Of a stretch of 34,381 bases of DNA, positions 10,528 through 18,930 are shown in pieces (the stretch's first letter is position 1; each line of letters starts with the position of its first letter). Under the pieces are notes generated by a model that ran no database searches, had not been told where the DNA came from, and saw only the letters and a program-made list of their open reading frames with translations. Origin of the DNA: a virus; the IMG/VR virus record IMGVR_UViG_3300025168_000304, positions 1 to 34,381 of that record; one strand, given 5' to 3'. The translations under genes and the position numbers were made by a program.

Positions 10528-13034
10528 TGGCTGTAGAAAAGCGTCTTGAAGAGAGTGAAATTGAATTAATGAACCCCGACAGCCCTGCCCAAGAGGTGGA
10601 AGTCGCTGTTGTTAATCCTGAGGCTGTTGCGATTTCAACAGATGATGGTGGTGTTGTGATTGACTTTAGCCCTGAAGGCGAAGGCATTTTTGAGGGCGGT
10701 CATGATGCAAATCTAGCTGACGCAATGGATGATAAGGAGCTTCAGGGTCTTGCTTCAGAACTTTCTTCTGACTTTGAGATGGATCAAAACTCTCGTTCTG
10801 ATTGGGCAGACGCTTATGTTAAGGGCCTAGACCTGTTGGGTTTAAAGGCCGAAGACAGAACCACGCCTTGGCCCGGAGCTTGCGGAGTTTACCATCCTAT
10901 CTTGACAGAGGCAGTGATACGCTTTCAATCGCAAGCGATTATGGAGGTGTTTCCAGCGTCTGGACCCGTCAAGACTAAAGTTGTTGGTAAGATTACGAAC
11001 GAAAAACAAGAACAGGCAAACCGCGTTCGAGATTATATGAATTACCTCTTGACCGAAAAAATGACAGAGTATCGTCCAGAGATGGAACAACTGTTGTTTA
11101 GTCTGCCGTTAGCTGGGTCAGCCTTTAAAAAAGTTTACTTTGATGCCAGCATGGATCGTATTTGCACTACGTTCGTACCCGCCGAAGATTTTGTAGTTAG
11201 CTATGGAAGCTCTGATTTGCCGTCAGCAGAAAGATACACGCATATTATGCGTAAATCTTCTAATGAGATTAGGAAGTTGCAAGTCGCTGGTTTGTATAGA
11301 GATGTAAAGATTGGTAATGCTCCTAACTATGAGACTGATATTCAAGAGAAGTATGACGAAATAGAGGGCGAGAGCCGCGCAGGCGACAATGACAATCGTC
11401 ACATTGTTCTAGAAATGCATGTTGATCTTGATCTGGAAGGCTTTGAAGATAGAGACGATAGCGGAGAACCGACAGAGATAGCGTTGCCGTATGTTGTGAC
11501 TATTTTAAAGTCTGGCAATAAGATTTTGTCTATACGCCGCAATTGGTATGAAGATGATAATAAGAAAATGAAGCGTATGCACTTTGTGCATTATCAATAT
11601 ATGCCCGGTTTAGGGTTTTATGGCTTCGGACTTATTCATCTGATTGGTGGTATTGCTAAAAGCGCAACTTCAATTCTTCGTCAGTTAGTCGATGCTGGCA
11701 CACTCTCTAACCTTCCGGGTGGTCTAAAGTCTCGCGGTTTGCGTATAAAGGGAGACGATAGTCCAATCATGCCGGGTGAGTTCAGGGATGTTGATGTTCC
11801 GGGTGGAGCAATCAGGGATAATATCACATTCCTTCCATACAAAGAACCAAGCGGCGTACTTCATCAGATGCTGGGTGAGCTTGTTGATGAAGGCAGGCGT
11901 TTCGCTTCCTTGACCGATTTAAAGCTTGCTGACATGAAGCAGGACGCTCCCGTGGGCACAACCTTGGCTTTAATTGAACGGTCAATGAAGGTTATGACTG
12001 CAATTCAAGCTCGTTTACATGCTTCGATGAAGCGAGAGTTTGTTTTAGTTTCTGACCTTGTTCATGATTATGGGGCAGACGATGGTTATGAGTACGAATC
12101 AGAGGATGACGCTGTAAAAGTAGAGGACTTTGATAATCGTATAGATGTCATCCCTGTTAGCGATCCAAACTCATCTACGATGAGTCAACGCATTATGCAG
12201 TATCAGGCTGCATTACAGCTATCTCAACAAGCCCCTCAAATGTATGATTTGCCAGAACTGCATAGGCAAATGCTTGATGTTCTTGGAATTCAAGATGCAG
12301 ATTCTATTATTCCTCTTACTGGAGAGAGGAAGCCCCGTGATCCTGTATCAGAGAACATGGATGTTCTGAACGGCAAGCCAATGAAAGCGTTCTCATATCA
12401 AGATCATGAAGCGCATATACAGGTGCACATGAACGCCATACAAGACCCGAAAATTACTCAGCTTGTGAGCCAAAGCCCGATGGCCGGCACCATACAGGCC
12501 GCCATGTCGGCGCACATACAAGAGCATTTAGGGTTCATGTACAGGCGTGAAATTGAGAAACAAATGGGCGTTGAATTGCCACATGAGAACGAGCCCCTGC
12601 CAGAAGATGTTGAAGTTAACTTGTCTCGCCTTGTTGCTGAAGCGTCAGATCGGTTATTCCGAAAAGATGTTATGGAAGAGCAACAGAAGAAAGCCATGGA
12701 GCAGGCCCAAGACCCTGTTATCCAGATGCAACAACAAGAGCTCCAGCTTGAGGCGGCAGACCTTGAGCGTAAGGCGCAAACTGACACCGCTAGAATGATC
12801 AAAGACCTTAAAGAGGCCCAGATGCGTCAAGAGACTGAGCTTCTCAGGATTAAGTCTCAAGAGCGTATGGAAGGCTCTAGGTTGGGCGTTGAGATTGCTA
12901 AAGACGCTTTGGCGGCAGAGCAGAAAAAAGAAGACGTTAAGCGTAAGGGCATTATGGATACAGCCAAGGTTCTTTCTGATGTTGGAAAAAGCTTGATGAA
13001 CCCGAATAATGGTAATAGAAACAATAGAGGTTAA
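10527..13034 (+). CDS. Portal protein
   Basis: This large 835-aa portal follows terL and precedes the scaffold and capsid genes. The N-terminal half contains the conserved SDWADAYVKGLDLLG, then RTTPWPGACGVYHPILTEAVIRF and SLPLAGSAFKKVYF segments, recognisable from P22-like and marine podovirus portals. The C-terminal third is a long Gln/Glu/Lys-rich helical region (about 690-800), which matches the barrel helices of long podovirus portals. It forms the dodecameric ring for DNA entry and exit. Start and preceding stop overlap. The stop TAA (13032-13034) is inside a GTTAA..TTAAC element. Confidence 0.9.
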   Translation: MAVEKRLEESEIELMNPDSPAQEVEVAVVNPEAVAISTDDGGVVIDFSPEGEGIFEGGHDANLADAMDDKELQGLASELSSDFEMDQNSRSDWADAYVKGLDLLGLKAEDRTTPWPGACGVYHPILTEAVIRFQSQAIMEVFPASGPVKTKVVGKITNEKQEQANRVRDYMNYLLTEKMTEYRPEMEQLLFSLPLAGSAFKKVYFDASMDRICTTFVPAEDFVVSYGSSDLPSAERYTHIMRKSSNEIRKLQVAGLYRDVKIGNAPNYETDIQEKYDEIEGESRAGDNDNRHIVLEMHVDLDLEGFEDRDDSGEPTEIALPYVVTILKSGNKILSIRRNWYEDDNKKMKRMHFVHYQYMPGLGFYGFGLIHLIGGIAKSATSILRQLVDAGTLSNLPGGLKSRGLRIKGDDSPIMPGEFRDVDVPGGAIRDNITFLPYKEPSGVLHQMLGELVDEGRRFASLTDLKLADMKQDAPVGTTLALIERSMKVMTAIQARLHASMKREFVLVSDLVHDYGADDGYEYESEDDAVKVEDFDNRIDVIPVSDPNSSTMSQRIMQYQAALQLSQQAPQMYDLPELHRQMLDVLGIQDADSIIPLTGERKPRDPVSENMDVLNGKPMKAFSYQDHEAHIQVHMNAIQDPKITQLVSQSPMAGTIQAAMSAHIQEHLGFMYRREIEKQMGVELPHENEPLPEDVEVNLSRLVAEASDRLFRKDVMEEQQKKAMEQAQDPVIQMQQQELQLEAADLERKAQTDTARMIKDLKEAQMRQETELLRIKSQERMEGSRLGVEIAKDALAAEQKKEDVKRKGIMDTAKVLSDVGKSLMNPNNGNRNNRG

Positions 13035-13041
13035 AATTAAC
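13030..13041. promoter_or_regulatory. GTTAAAATTAAC element in the head operon
   Basis: A perfect copy that includes the portal stop codon is followed by TTGAGGTGATGT and the GTG start of the next gene, the same layout as in the minus-strand arm about 10 kb away. Confidence 0.6.
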
Positions 13042-13053
13042 TTGAGGTGATGT

Positions 13054-13260
13054 GTGGCTGTAATAGAGAATCTCTATGAGTTATATCAAAAGAACATTAG
13101 AGAATATATGAATGAGAAGGCAGACTTTTTAGCTACTGGTGGTGCGAGTAGCTTTGAAGAATACAACAAGGCAGTGGGAGTAATCCAAGGTCTTGCATTG
13201 GCTGAAAGAGAGCTTATTGATCTTTTTGATGCTTTGCGTAAAGGAGAAGAAGATGACTGA
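13054..13260 (+). CDS. Small helical protein, 68 aa, GTG start
   Basis: GTG 13054 follows the GAGGTG ribosome site. The product is acidic and helical (NLYELYQKNIREYMNEKADF, then GLALAERELIDLFDALRKGEEDD). Small helical proteins in this position of marine phage head operons are common and unassigned. It might assist the GroES-like protein or the portal, but there is no direct evidence. Its end overlaps the GroES-like gene by 8 nt. Confidence 0.65.
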   Translation: MAVIENLYELYQKNIREYMNEKADFLATGGASSFEEYNKAVGVIQGLALAERELIDLFDALRKGEEDD

Positions 13261-13627
13261 AGAGAATGTCGTTCCATTGGACGATGTAAGAAAGGCAAAA
13301 GCCCTGCCTGATCCTGTGGGCTATAAATTGCTCATAGCAATCCCCACTAAAGAAGAAAAGACTGAAGGTGGCATCTTGTTGCCGGAAGACGCTCGCCGTC
13401 GAGAAGAAGAAGCCAGCATTACGGGCCTGATATTAAAAGTTGGTCCTGACGCTTATTCTGACATTGAGAGGTTTCCCGGCGGTCCTTGGTGCAAAAAAGG
13501 CGATTGGATCGTAATGCGCTCTTATAGCGGCACTAGGATAGAGGTGCATGGCAAGGAGTTTCGTATTATTAATGACGATTCTGTCGAGGCAATAGTAGAA
13601 GACCCAAGGGGGATCAAACGGGTATGA
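13253..13627 (+). CDS. GroES-like cochaperonin
   Basis: The 124-aa protein matches the Hsp10 fold along its length: DPVGYKLLIAIP at the start of the barrel, a mobile loop EEKTEGGILLPE (residues 34-45) with the GGI-hydrophobic-P motif that binds GroEL, then GLILKVGPDAY, KKGDWIVMRSYSGTRIEVHGKEF and VEAIVEDP. It has a short N-terminal extension and is somewhat longer than bacterial GroES. By analogy with T4 gp31, it would cap host GroEL to fold the phage capsid protein, whose gene lies 2.1 kb downstream in the same operon. ATG 13253 has AAGGAG upstream; the longer frame from 13193 lacks one. Confidence 0.85.
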   Translation: MTEENVVPLDDVRKAKALPDPVGYKLLIAIPTKEEKTEGGILLPEDARRREEEASITGLILKVGPDAYSDIERFPGGPWCKKGDWIVMRSYSGTRIEVHGKEFRIINDDSVEAIVEDPRGIKRV

Positions 13628-14601
13628 TTAAAGAAGGAGCTTTGCAAGAGGCTGAAGAAGTCATTGAGGAAGAAGATGTTCCCGACCCTGACGCCTTTGA
13701 AGTTAGTATCGTAGATGACACTCCCGAAGAAGATCGTGGTCGAGTTAAGCAAGCGGATGACGATGCTGAAGACGCTGATGTTGGCGACGATGATGAGGAA
13801 GTGGATGAAACGCAGTTCAGCAAGCGTATCCAAAAAAGGATTAATAAGCTTCGCTATGATTACAATGAAGAGAGACGAGAGAAAGAGCGTTTTCAAAGAG
13901 AAAATACAGAAGCAGTAACTTACGCTCAATCTATACAAAGTCAGAATGACAATTTGCGAGATCAGTCTTCTGAGTTAAGGCGTCTCCTCTATGATCAGGT
14001 GGCTGCAAAAACAGACACAGAAATAGAATCTGTTAAACGTCAATATAAGGACGCTTACGAGAGTGGTGATACAGACTCGGTTGTAAGCGCTCAAGAGGAC
14101 TTGAGTAGGCTTTATGCTGAAAAAACTAGATTTGCAGTTGAGAGCGACGGGTTTGATCAACAGGCCGCGTCTCAACAGCAGCCTCAACCTCAACAGCAGG
14201 CACCTAATATACCGCCTCCTGATCCAATGGCAGTTGACTGGTTAAAACGTAATTCTTGGTTCCAGCAACCCGGATATGAGGAATTGACAGGATTTGCTGT
14301 GGGTCTTCATGAAAAACTTGTAAAACAAGGGGTAGACCCGCGTAACAATCCAAGCTATTATGAGAATATAGATGCTGCTATTGAAGAGCAGTTTTCTAAA
14401 ACCTTGGGGAAGGGCAAAAAGCCAGCTAGTGAGGCTCCGACTTCCCGAAGAACCCCGGTAGTATCGCCGTCCAAAAGGGGGTCTGGTGGTACTCCGCGCA
14501 AAGTGGAGTTAACTAGTACTCAGGTTTCTCTCGCCAAGAAACTTGGGTTATCGCCTCAACAGTACGCGGCACAGCTTGTGAAGGAGATGAGTAATGGCTG
14601 A
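13624..14601 (+). CDS. Capsid scaffold-like protein
   Basis: The 325-aa product has a very acidic N-terminus, a coiled-coil region with a charged RIQKRINKLRYDYNEERREK and NDNLRDQSSELRRLLYD (about residues 60-125), a Gln/Pro linker, and a basic tail (SKRGSGGTPRK). This composition and the position between portal and major capsid protein are typical of scaffolding proteins, which assemble the procapsid and then leave. Direct sequence homology is not claimed. It overlaps the neighbours at both ends. Confidence 0.75.
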   Translation: MIKEGALQEAEEVIEEEDVPDPDAFEVSIVDDTPEEDRGRVKQADDDAEDADVGDDDEEVDETQFSKRIQKRINKLRYDYNEERREKERFQRENTEAVTYAQSIQSQNDNLRDQSSELRRLLYDQVAAKTDTEIESVKRQYKDAYESGDTDSVVSAQEDLSRLYAEKTRFAVESDGFDQQAASQQQPQPQQQAPNIPPPDPMAVDWLKRNSWFQQPGYEELTGFAVGLHEKLVKQGVDPRNNPSYYENIDAAIEEQFSKTLGKGKKPASEAPTSRRTPVVSPSKRGSGGTPRKVELTSTQVSLAKKLGLSPQQYAAQLVKEMSNG

Positions 14602-15064
14602 CGTAAGAGGATCAGAGCGCAAACCGAGACAGACGGATACCCGTGAAGAACAGGTGCGTAATAAACCATGGGAACCGCCGCAAGTACTTCCTGATCCAAC
14701 CCCGCAAGACGGTTATGTTTTTCGGTGGATTAGGACTTCTACTCTTGGCAACGCAGACAATGTGAATGCATCTAAGCGTTTCCGGGAAGGATGGGAGCCT
14801 GTAAAGGCTGAGGATCATCCAGAGTTGATGCTTCAATCTGACCACGGTACAAAGTGGGAAGGGAACATCGAAGTTGGAGGTCTTCTACTTTGTAAGACTA
14901 CCGTCGAAAATGTAGAAGCGCGTAATGAGTATTATGCGAATGCAGCGGCTAGGCAGGTTGAGTCTGTTGATAACAACTTCATGCGGGAGAATGATCCGCG
15001 AATGCCTAAGCTAAATGAATCTTCTACTAGGGTTCAGTTTGGCCGAGGTTCGAAGCCGGGTTAG
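14594..15064 (+). CDS. Conserved phage head-operon protein, 156 aa
   Basis: The segment FRWIRTSTLGNADNVNASKR followed by FREGWEPVKAEDHPEL is familiar from head operons of marine phages, where it is usually annotated as hypothetical or structural. The protein is hydrophilic with basic termini. Its place between scaffold and decoration-like protein suggests a capsid-related part. It starts within the last 8 nt of the scaffold gene. Confidence 0.65.
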   Translation: MADVRGSERKPRQTDTREEQVRNKPWEPPQVLPDPTPQDGYVFRWIRTSTLGNADNVNASKRFREGWEPVKAEDHPELMLQSDHGTKWEGNIEVGGLLLCKTTVENVEARNEYYANAAARQVESVDNNFMRENDPRMPKLNESSTRVQFGRGSKPG

Positions 15065-15106
15065 TCTCTTTGGTTTAAACTTTGTCCTTTGGAAGGAGAT
15101 TAGGCA

Positions 15107-15712
15107 ATGGCAACAACTGCTACGCCTTATGGATTCCGTCCTGTTGGTCTTCTTGGCGGTGGCACTTGGTCCGATTCAATTCGCCACATTAAGATTGCTA
15201 ACAATTACGGAACTGCGATTTTCTATGGAGATGTCGTAAAACTCGTCAATACTGGTACGGTGGAAAAAGACACCGGGACCACGGCGATGACACCCTGTGG
15301 AATCTTTGTTGGGGTTCGATATACTGATCCTAACACAAGTCAATTGACCTTTAGTCAAACGTATCCTGCTTCTACGGCAGCAGATGATATTATGGCTTAT
15401 GTTGTGGATGATCCGAATGTGGTCTTTCAAGCACAGGGCGATGCCTCTTTGGCTCAAACCGCCCTTGGCAACAATGTAGCTGCCGTTCAAACGGCTGGCT
15501 CTACGTCAATTGGAACGAGTAAGAACGCTGTTGATTCTAGTACAATAGCGGTCACAAAAACTCTCCCAATTCGCATCATTGATTTCGTTGATGGTCCGAA
15601 CTCTGAGGTTGGTGACGCCTTTACGGATGTCATCTGTAAGTTCAACTCTGGTGGTGACGCGACTGGCGACAGTTGTGCTTCCCATCAATATCAAGATACC
15701 ACTGGTATCTAG
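15107..15712 (+). CDS. Probable capsid decoration protein
   Basis: The 201-aa beta-rich protein begins MATTATPYGFRPVGLLGGGTW and continues with GDVVKLVNTG, GIFVGVRY and VVDDPNVVFQAQ strands. Proteins with this N-terminal pattern usually lie just before the major capsid gene in marine phages and are taken to be head decoration or minor capsid proteins. It has a good ribosome site (GGAAGGAGAT). It shares the operon with the major capsid protein, 11 bp downstream. Confidence 0.65.
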   Translation: MATTATPYGFRPVGLLGGGTWSDSIRHIKIANNYGTAIFYGDVVKLVNTGTVEKDTGTTAMTPCGIFVGVRYTDPNTSQLTFSQTYPASTAADDIMAYVVDDPNVVFQAQGDASLAQTALGNNVAAVQTAGSTSIGTSKNAVDSSTIAVTKTLPIRIIDFVDGPNSEVGDAFTDVICKFNSGGDATGDSCASHQYQDTTGI

Positions 15713-15723
15713 GAGGTCTAGCA

Positions 15724-16632
15724 ATGGCTATTTCAAGAGCACAGATGCTTAAAGAACTCCTGCCGGGGTTGAATGCTCTCTTCGGTCTGGAGTACGAAAA
15801 GTACGAAGACGAACATACTGAGGTTTATGAGTCCGAATCTTCTGAGCGTAGCTTTGAAGAGGAAGTGGCTCTATCAGGGTTCGACGCTGCGCCTGTCAAG
15901 AATGAAGGCTCATCGATTTCGTATGATGTCGCGCAGGAATCTTTTACTGCTCGCTATAACCACGAAACGGTTGCAATGGGTTTTGCAATTACTGAGGAAG
16001 CTATGGAGGATAACCTCTATGACTCTCTCAGTGCTCGCTATACCAAAGCCCTTGCCCGTGCAATGGCTTATACGAAGCAGGTAAAAGCTGCCACACCACT
16101 GAATAATGGTTTCAACACCTTTCAGTCTGGTGACGGTGTAACCCTGTTTAGTACTGCTCACCCGTTGGTGAGTGGTGGCACTAACTCTAATCGTCCTGCT
16201 ACGGCAACGGACTTGAATGAAACCTCTCTTGAGGCTGCTGTCATTCAAATCTCAAAATGGACGGATCAACGTGGCCTTTTGATTGCGGCTCGCCCCCGCA
16301 AGCTGATTGTCCCACCGGACTTGATGTTTGTTGCAACTCGTATTCTCGAATCCGAGCTTCGTGTTGGAACCGCTGACAACGATGTCAACGCCATCATGAC
16401 CAATGGTACAATACCTGAAGGTTATGCGGTCAATCATTACCTCACGGACACAAACGCTTTCTTCATTCGCACTGATGTGCCGAATGGCATGAAGCATTTT
16501 GAACGTGCTCCAATGACGACTGCTATGGACGGTGATTTCCAAACTGGTAACGTGCGATATAAGTCGCGTGAGCGTTATTCGTTTGGTGTTTCTGATCCTC
16601 TCGGAATTTTCGGTTCACCCGGAGCTTCCTAA
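15724..16632 (+). CDS. Major capsid protein
   Basis: The 302-aa protein has an N-terminal MAISRAQMLKELLPGLNALFG, a helix-rich start, AMGFAITEEAMEDNLYDSLSARYTKALARA in the middle, and LIAARPRKLIVPPDLMFVATRIL followed by FIRTDVPNGMKHFERAP at the end, the pattern of HK97-fold capsid proteins related to the Mu gpT-type family. ATG 15724 follows AGGAGG; an upstream in-frame start would overlap the previous gene. A strong terminator follows. It is a likely client of the phage GroES-like protein. Confidence 0.85.
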   Translation: MAISRAQMLKELLPGLNALFGLEYEKYEDEHTEVYESESSERSFEEEVALSGFDAAPVKNEGSSISYDVAQESFTARYNHETVAMGFAITEEAMEDNLYDSLSARYTKALARAMAYTKQVKAATPLNNGFNTFQSGDGVTLFSTAHPLVSGGTNSNRPATATDLNETSLEAAVIQISKWTDQRGLLIAARPRKLIVPPDLMFVATRILESELRVGTADNDVNAIMTNGTIPEGYAVNHYLTDTNAFFIRTDVPNGMKHFERAPMTTAMDGDFQTGNVRYKSRERYSFGVSDPLGIFGSPGAS

Positions 16633-16642
16633 GTTAGTGGAG

Positions 16643-16673
16643 GGGGAGGGTTCGCCCTCCCCTTCTTTTTTTT
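16643..16673 (+). terminator. Strong Rho-independent terminator after the capsid gene
   Basis: GGGGAGGG-TTCG-CCCTCCCC forms an 8-bp stem with a TTCG loop, followed by TTCTTTTTTTT. This closes the packaging/head transcript and would limit expression of downstream tail genes relative to the capsid. Confidence 0.9.
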
Positions 16674-16718
16674 AATTGTCGTGATGGCGCTTGTGCGTTG
16701 GTTCTGAGGAGGACTGTT

Positions 16719-17417
16719 ATGACAACCACTCATTTTACGAATGGCGTTTCTAACCAAACGGTTGGTGACCCTTTATACGATTATCCATATCTAGACCCGT
16801 TTAAGTTCTACAGCTACTCTAATGATTTCTTCACTTATCATTCTGATGAGTGGACGATCACAACGACAGAGGCTGGAACAGGCAGTGCCACTGAAGCGTT
16901 AACGTCTCAAGCTGGCGGGGCTCTTCTTGTCACAAACGCTGCGGGAGACAACGATCTCGACTTCTTCAATCTGAAGGGTGAGTCTTTTAAGTATGTTTCT
17001 ACGAAGCGTATGTTCTTCAAAGCTAAGTTCAAGGTTAGTGACGCTACTCAATCTGATGTTGTTATGGGTCTTACGATCACAGACACAACTCCGCTTGATA
17101 CGACTGACGGTATTTTCTTCCAGAAAGATGATGGCGATACTAATATCGACTTCAACATCGAGAAGAATAATAGCGCCACATCCAATACGGCTATTGGCAC
17201 CCTTGCTGATGATACGTTCATTACTGTAGCATTTGCGTATGATCCCAATACAAGCTCTTTCTCTATATTCATGGACGATGCTAAGGTTGGTGAGCAAACC
17301 ACTCTCACAAATGTTCCTGACGATGAGGAACTGACGATTGCTTTTGGCATCCAAAACGGAGAGGCAGCAGCAAAAACCATGACTATCGATTACATTATTT
17401 GTGCAGTCGAGCGGTAA
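16719..17417 (+). CDS. Predicted beta-sandwich structural protein, 232 aa
   Basis: ATG 16719 follows GAGGAGGA. The sequence is a succession of short strands with Thr/Ser/Asp-rich loops (WTITTTEAGTG, FFKAKFKVSDA, DVVMGLTITDT, GIFFQKDDGDTNIDFNIEKN, FITVAFAYDPNTSSFSIFMD), a pattern of LamG/concanavalin-like jelly rolls. Such proteins in phages are capsid or tail decorations that may bind sugars. The family name is not certain. It sits between two hairpins and so may be a separate unit from the capsid operon. Confidence 0.65.
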   Translation: MTTTHFTNGVSNQTVGDPLYDYPYLDPFKFYSYSNDFFTYHSDEWTITTTEAGTGSATEALTSQAGGALLVTNAAGDNDLDFFNLKGESFKYVSTKRMFFKAKFKVSDATQSDVVMGLTITDTTPLDTTDGIFFQKDDGDTNIDFNIEKNNSATSNTAIGTLADDTFITVAFAYDPNTSSFSIFMDDAKVGEQTTLTNVPDDEELTIAFGIQNGEAAAKTMTIDYIICAVER

Positions 17418-17426
17418 TTTAGGTTC

Positions 17427-17446
17427 GGGAGGGGGTAACCCCTCCC
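17427..17446 (+). terminator. Stem-loop with GTAA tetraloop
   Basis: GGGAGGGG-GTAA-CCCCTCCC is a perfect 8-bp stem with a GNRA-type loop. Only TACCTTTC follows, so it is a weak terminator or a message-stabilising stem. It lies 10 nt after the stop of the beta-sandwich protein. Confidence 0.5.
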
Positions 17447-17465
17447 TACCTTTCAGGAGGTTTAT

Positions 17466-17870
17466 ATGGCGGATGCTGTAAACATCACCACTATTGAGGA
17501 TGGGGAGCGGCAACTTGTTGTTCAGTTGACAAACCTCTCCGATGGTACAGGTGAGAGTGACGTAACCAAGATCGATGCTTCGGCGCTTGCTTCTAGCGCT
17601 ACAGGCAAAGCGTGTAATGAAGTTCGCATCCAAGAGATATGGGCGCAAGTTCATGGATTTGATGGAGTTCGACTTCTTTATGATGCTGATACCAATGTGG
17701 TAGCGTTTGACGCTGGCGTTGGTTGGAATTATCAGGACTTCTCTAGTGTCGGTGGATTGAAGATGTATGGAACCAACGCTATTGGCGACATTCTTCTTAC
17801 CACATTAGGCACAGAAGCGTCTGGCGATTCTTACGAGATCGTTATTAGGGCAGTCAAGTACTACGCCTAA
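17466..17870 (+). CDS. Conserved phage structural protein, 134 aa
   Basis: The segment EIWAQVHGFDGVRLLYDADT followed by NVVAFDAGVGWNYQDFSSVGG is a pattern known from marine phage structural regions, with no assigned function. The protein is beta-rich and acidic. It starts after CAGGAGG. Its stop overlaps the next start (TAATG). Its place after the capsid genes suggests a virion protein. Confidence 0.65.
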   Translation: MADAVNITTIEDGERQLVVQLTNLSDGTGESDVTKIDASALASSATGKACNEVRIQEIWAQVHGFDGVRLLYDADTNVVAFDAGVGWNYQDFSSVGGLKMYGTNAIGDILLTTLGTEASGDSYEIVIRAVKYYA

Positions 17871-18145
17871 TGGATATCGGGGCAAGTATGATATGGAACG
17901 TCACATTAAGCGTGTGCGTTCCTATCTTCGTGTTCTGGCTTCGATCCTTAGGTCAAAGGTTTGATAGGATGGATGCCGATATACACAGCTTTAGGGTAGG
18001 TCTTTCTGAAACTAGAGAAAAAATGGCGCATAACTATGTGACCAAGACTGATCTGCAAGACGATATAAAGTCGATTATGCTTAGGTTTGATAGGCTTGAA
18101 GAGAAGTTTGACAAGATTTTGACTGAGAGATTGTCAAGGATGTAG
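17870..18145 (+). CDS. Membrane-anchored coiled-coil protein (holin-like candidate)
   Basis: The 91-aa product has one N-terminal transmembrane segment (MIWNVTLSVCVPIFVFWL) followed by a charged helix with a coiled-coil heptad pattern (LQDDIKSIMLRFDRLEEKFD). Similar one-span proteins with a YVTK.(D/E)L segment recur in marine phages. The topology would suit a holin or spanin-like lysis part, but no endolysin is visible in the window, so the assignment is open. Confidence 0.6.
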   Translation: MDIGASMIWNVTLSVCVPIFVFWLRSLGQRFDRMDADIHSFRVGLSETREKMAHNYVTKTDLQDDIKSIMLRFDRLEEKFDKILTERLSRM

Positions 18146-18152
18146 GTCCGAT

Positions 18153-18452
18153 ATGGCGGCACGAAGAAAGCGCGGAACTGGTATGAAGGGCATGACCATA
18201 AAAGGTGGTCATAAGCGCTCTACTAAATCAGGCGCAGGCATGACCGCCAAGGGGGTTGCTAAATACAGGCGTCAAAACCCCGGAAGTAAGCTGAAAACGG
18301 CTGTCACTGAGAAAAAACCTAAATCAAAAGCCAGAGCAAGTCGCCGTAAGTCTTTCTGCGCTCGTAGCGCTGGTCAGATGAAAAAATTCCCTAAAGCTGC
18401 CAAGAACAAGAATAGTAGATTGCGTCAAGCTAGGCGCAGGTGGAGATGTTGA
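18153..18452 (+). CDS. Highly basic DUF6321-like phage protein
   Basis: The 99-aa product is rich in Lys and Arg. It contains KGVAKYRRQNPGSKLKTAVT and RRKSFCARSAGQMKKFPKAA, then NSRLRQARRRWRC, a pattern I associate with a conserved phage domain (DUF6321; name from memory). Two Cys lie in the conserved blocks. The charge suggests binding to packaged DNA or RNA. It is the first of a run of basic proteins. Its stop overlaps the next gene. Confidence 0.7.
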   Translation: MAARRKRGTGMKGMTIKGGHKRSTKSGAGMTAKGVAKYRRQNPGSKLKTAVTEKKPKSKARASRRKSFCARSAGQMKKFPKAAKNKNSRLRQARRRWRC

Positions 18453-18685
18453 TGGTTGCAAAGAAAAAATCCCCCGCAAAAAAGAAATCACCTGCTCGTA
18501 AGCCTGCGGCTAAAAAAAGTCGGGTGAACGAGGCTGGTAACTATACGAAGCCTGCTATGCGGAAGCGCTTGTTTAGCCGAATAAAGTCTGGCGGCAAGGG
18601 CGGTAAGCCGGGTCAATGGAGCGCAAGGAAGGCTCAGATGCTGGCAGGTGCTTACAAAAAAGCTGGTGGCGGGTATAGAGACTGA
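18452..18685 (+). CDS. Basic protein with histone-H1-like lysine tail
   Basis: ATG 18452 (TGATG overlap) is 6 nt after GGAG; an earlier ATG at 18446 is possible. The 77-aa product begins with an Ala/Lys/Pro-rich tail (AKKKSPAKKKSPARKPAAKK), like histone H1 or bacterial histone-like tails, and ends with a conserved domain (NYTKPAMRKRLFSRIKSG, GGKPGQWSARKAQMLAG, GGGYRD) that I recognise from phages and large eukaryotic viruses. DNA condensation is the natural guess. Its stop overlaps the start of the next gene. Confidence 0.7.
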   Translation: MVAKKKSPAKKKSPARKPAAKKSRVNEAGNYTKPAMRKRLFSRIKSGGKGGKPGQWSARKAQMLAGAYKKAGGGYRD

Positions 18686-18930
18686 TGCCAAAACGTAAAT
18701 CTCAAAAGAGTTTAGATAGATGGACAAAGCAAAAATGGAAAACCAAGTCGGGAAAACCTTCGGGGAAGACTGGGGAAAGATACTTACCAGCGAGCGCTAT
18801 AAAGTCGTTGTCCCCTCAGGAGTATGCGGCGACCACGCGAGCAAAGCGCCGGGGGACTGCTGCCGGAAAACAGTTCGTAAAACAACCAAGAAAAATAGCC
18901 AAAAAGACAGCTAGGCACCGCAAGAAATGA
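18685..18930 (+). CDS. Basic DUF5872-like protein
   Basis: This 81-aa protein has SLDRWTKQKWKTKSGKPS, TGERYLPASAIKSLSPQEYA and ATTRAKRRGTAAGKQFVKQP, then KKTARHRKK. The pattern is shared with proteins of phages and giant viruses (DUF5872, name from memory). It is strongly basic. The function is unknown. It is coupled on both sides by TGATG and ATGA overlaps. Confidence 0.7.
   Translation: MPKRKSQKSLDRWTKQKWKTKSGKPSGKTGERYLPASAIKSLSPQEYAATTRAKRRGTAAGKQFVKQPRKIAKKTARHRKK

Noticed and set aside
12458-12860. Open frames on both strands inside the portal 3' region
   Set aside because: They are shadows of the Gln/Glu/Lys-rich helical tail of the portal; low-complexity products rich in Ser/Cys.
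17870-18145. Firm call of holin
   Set aside because: One membrane span and a coiled coil fit several phage proteins, and no endolysin or spanin is visible nearby; kept as a candidate only.
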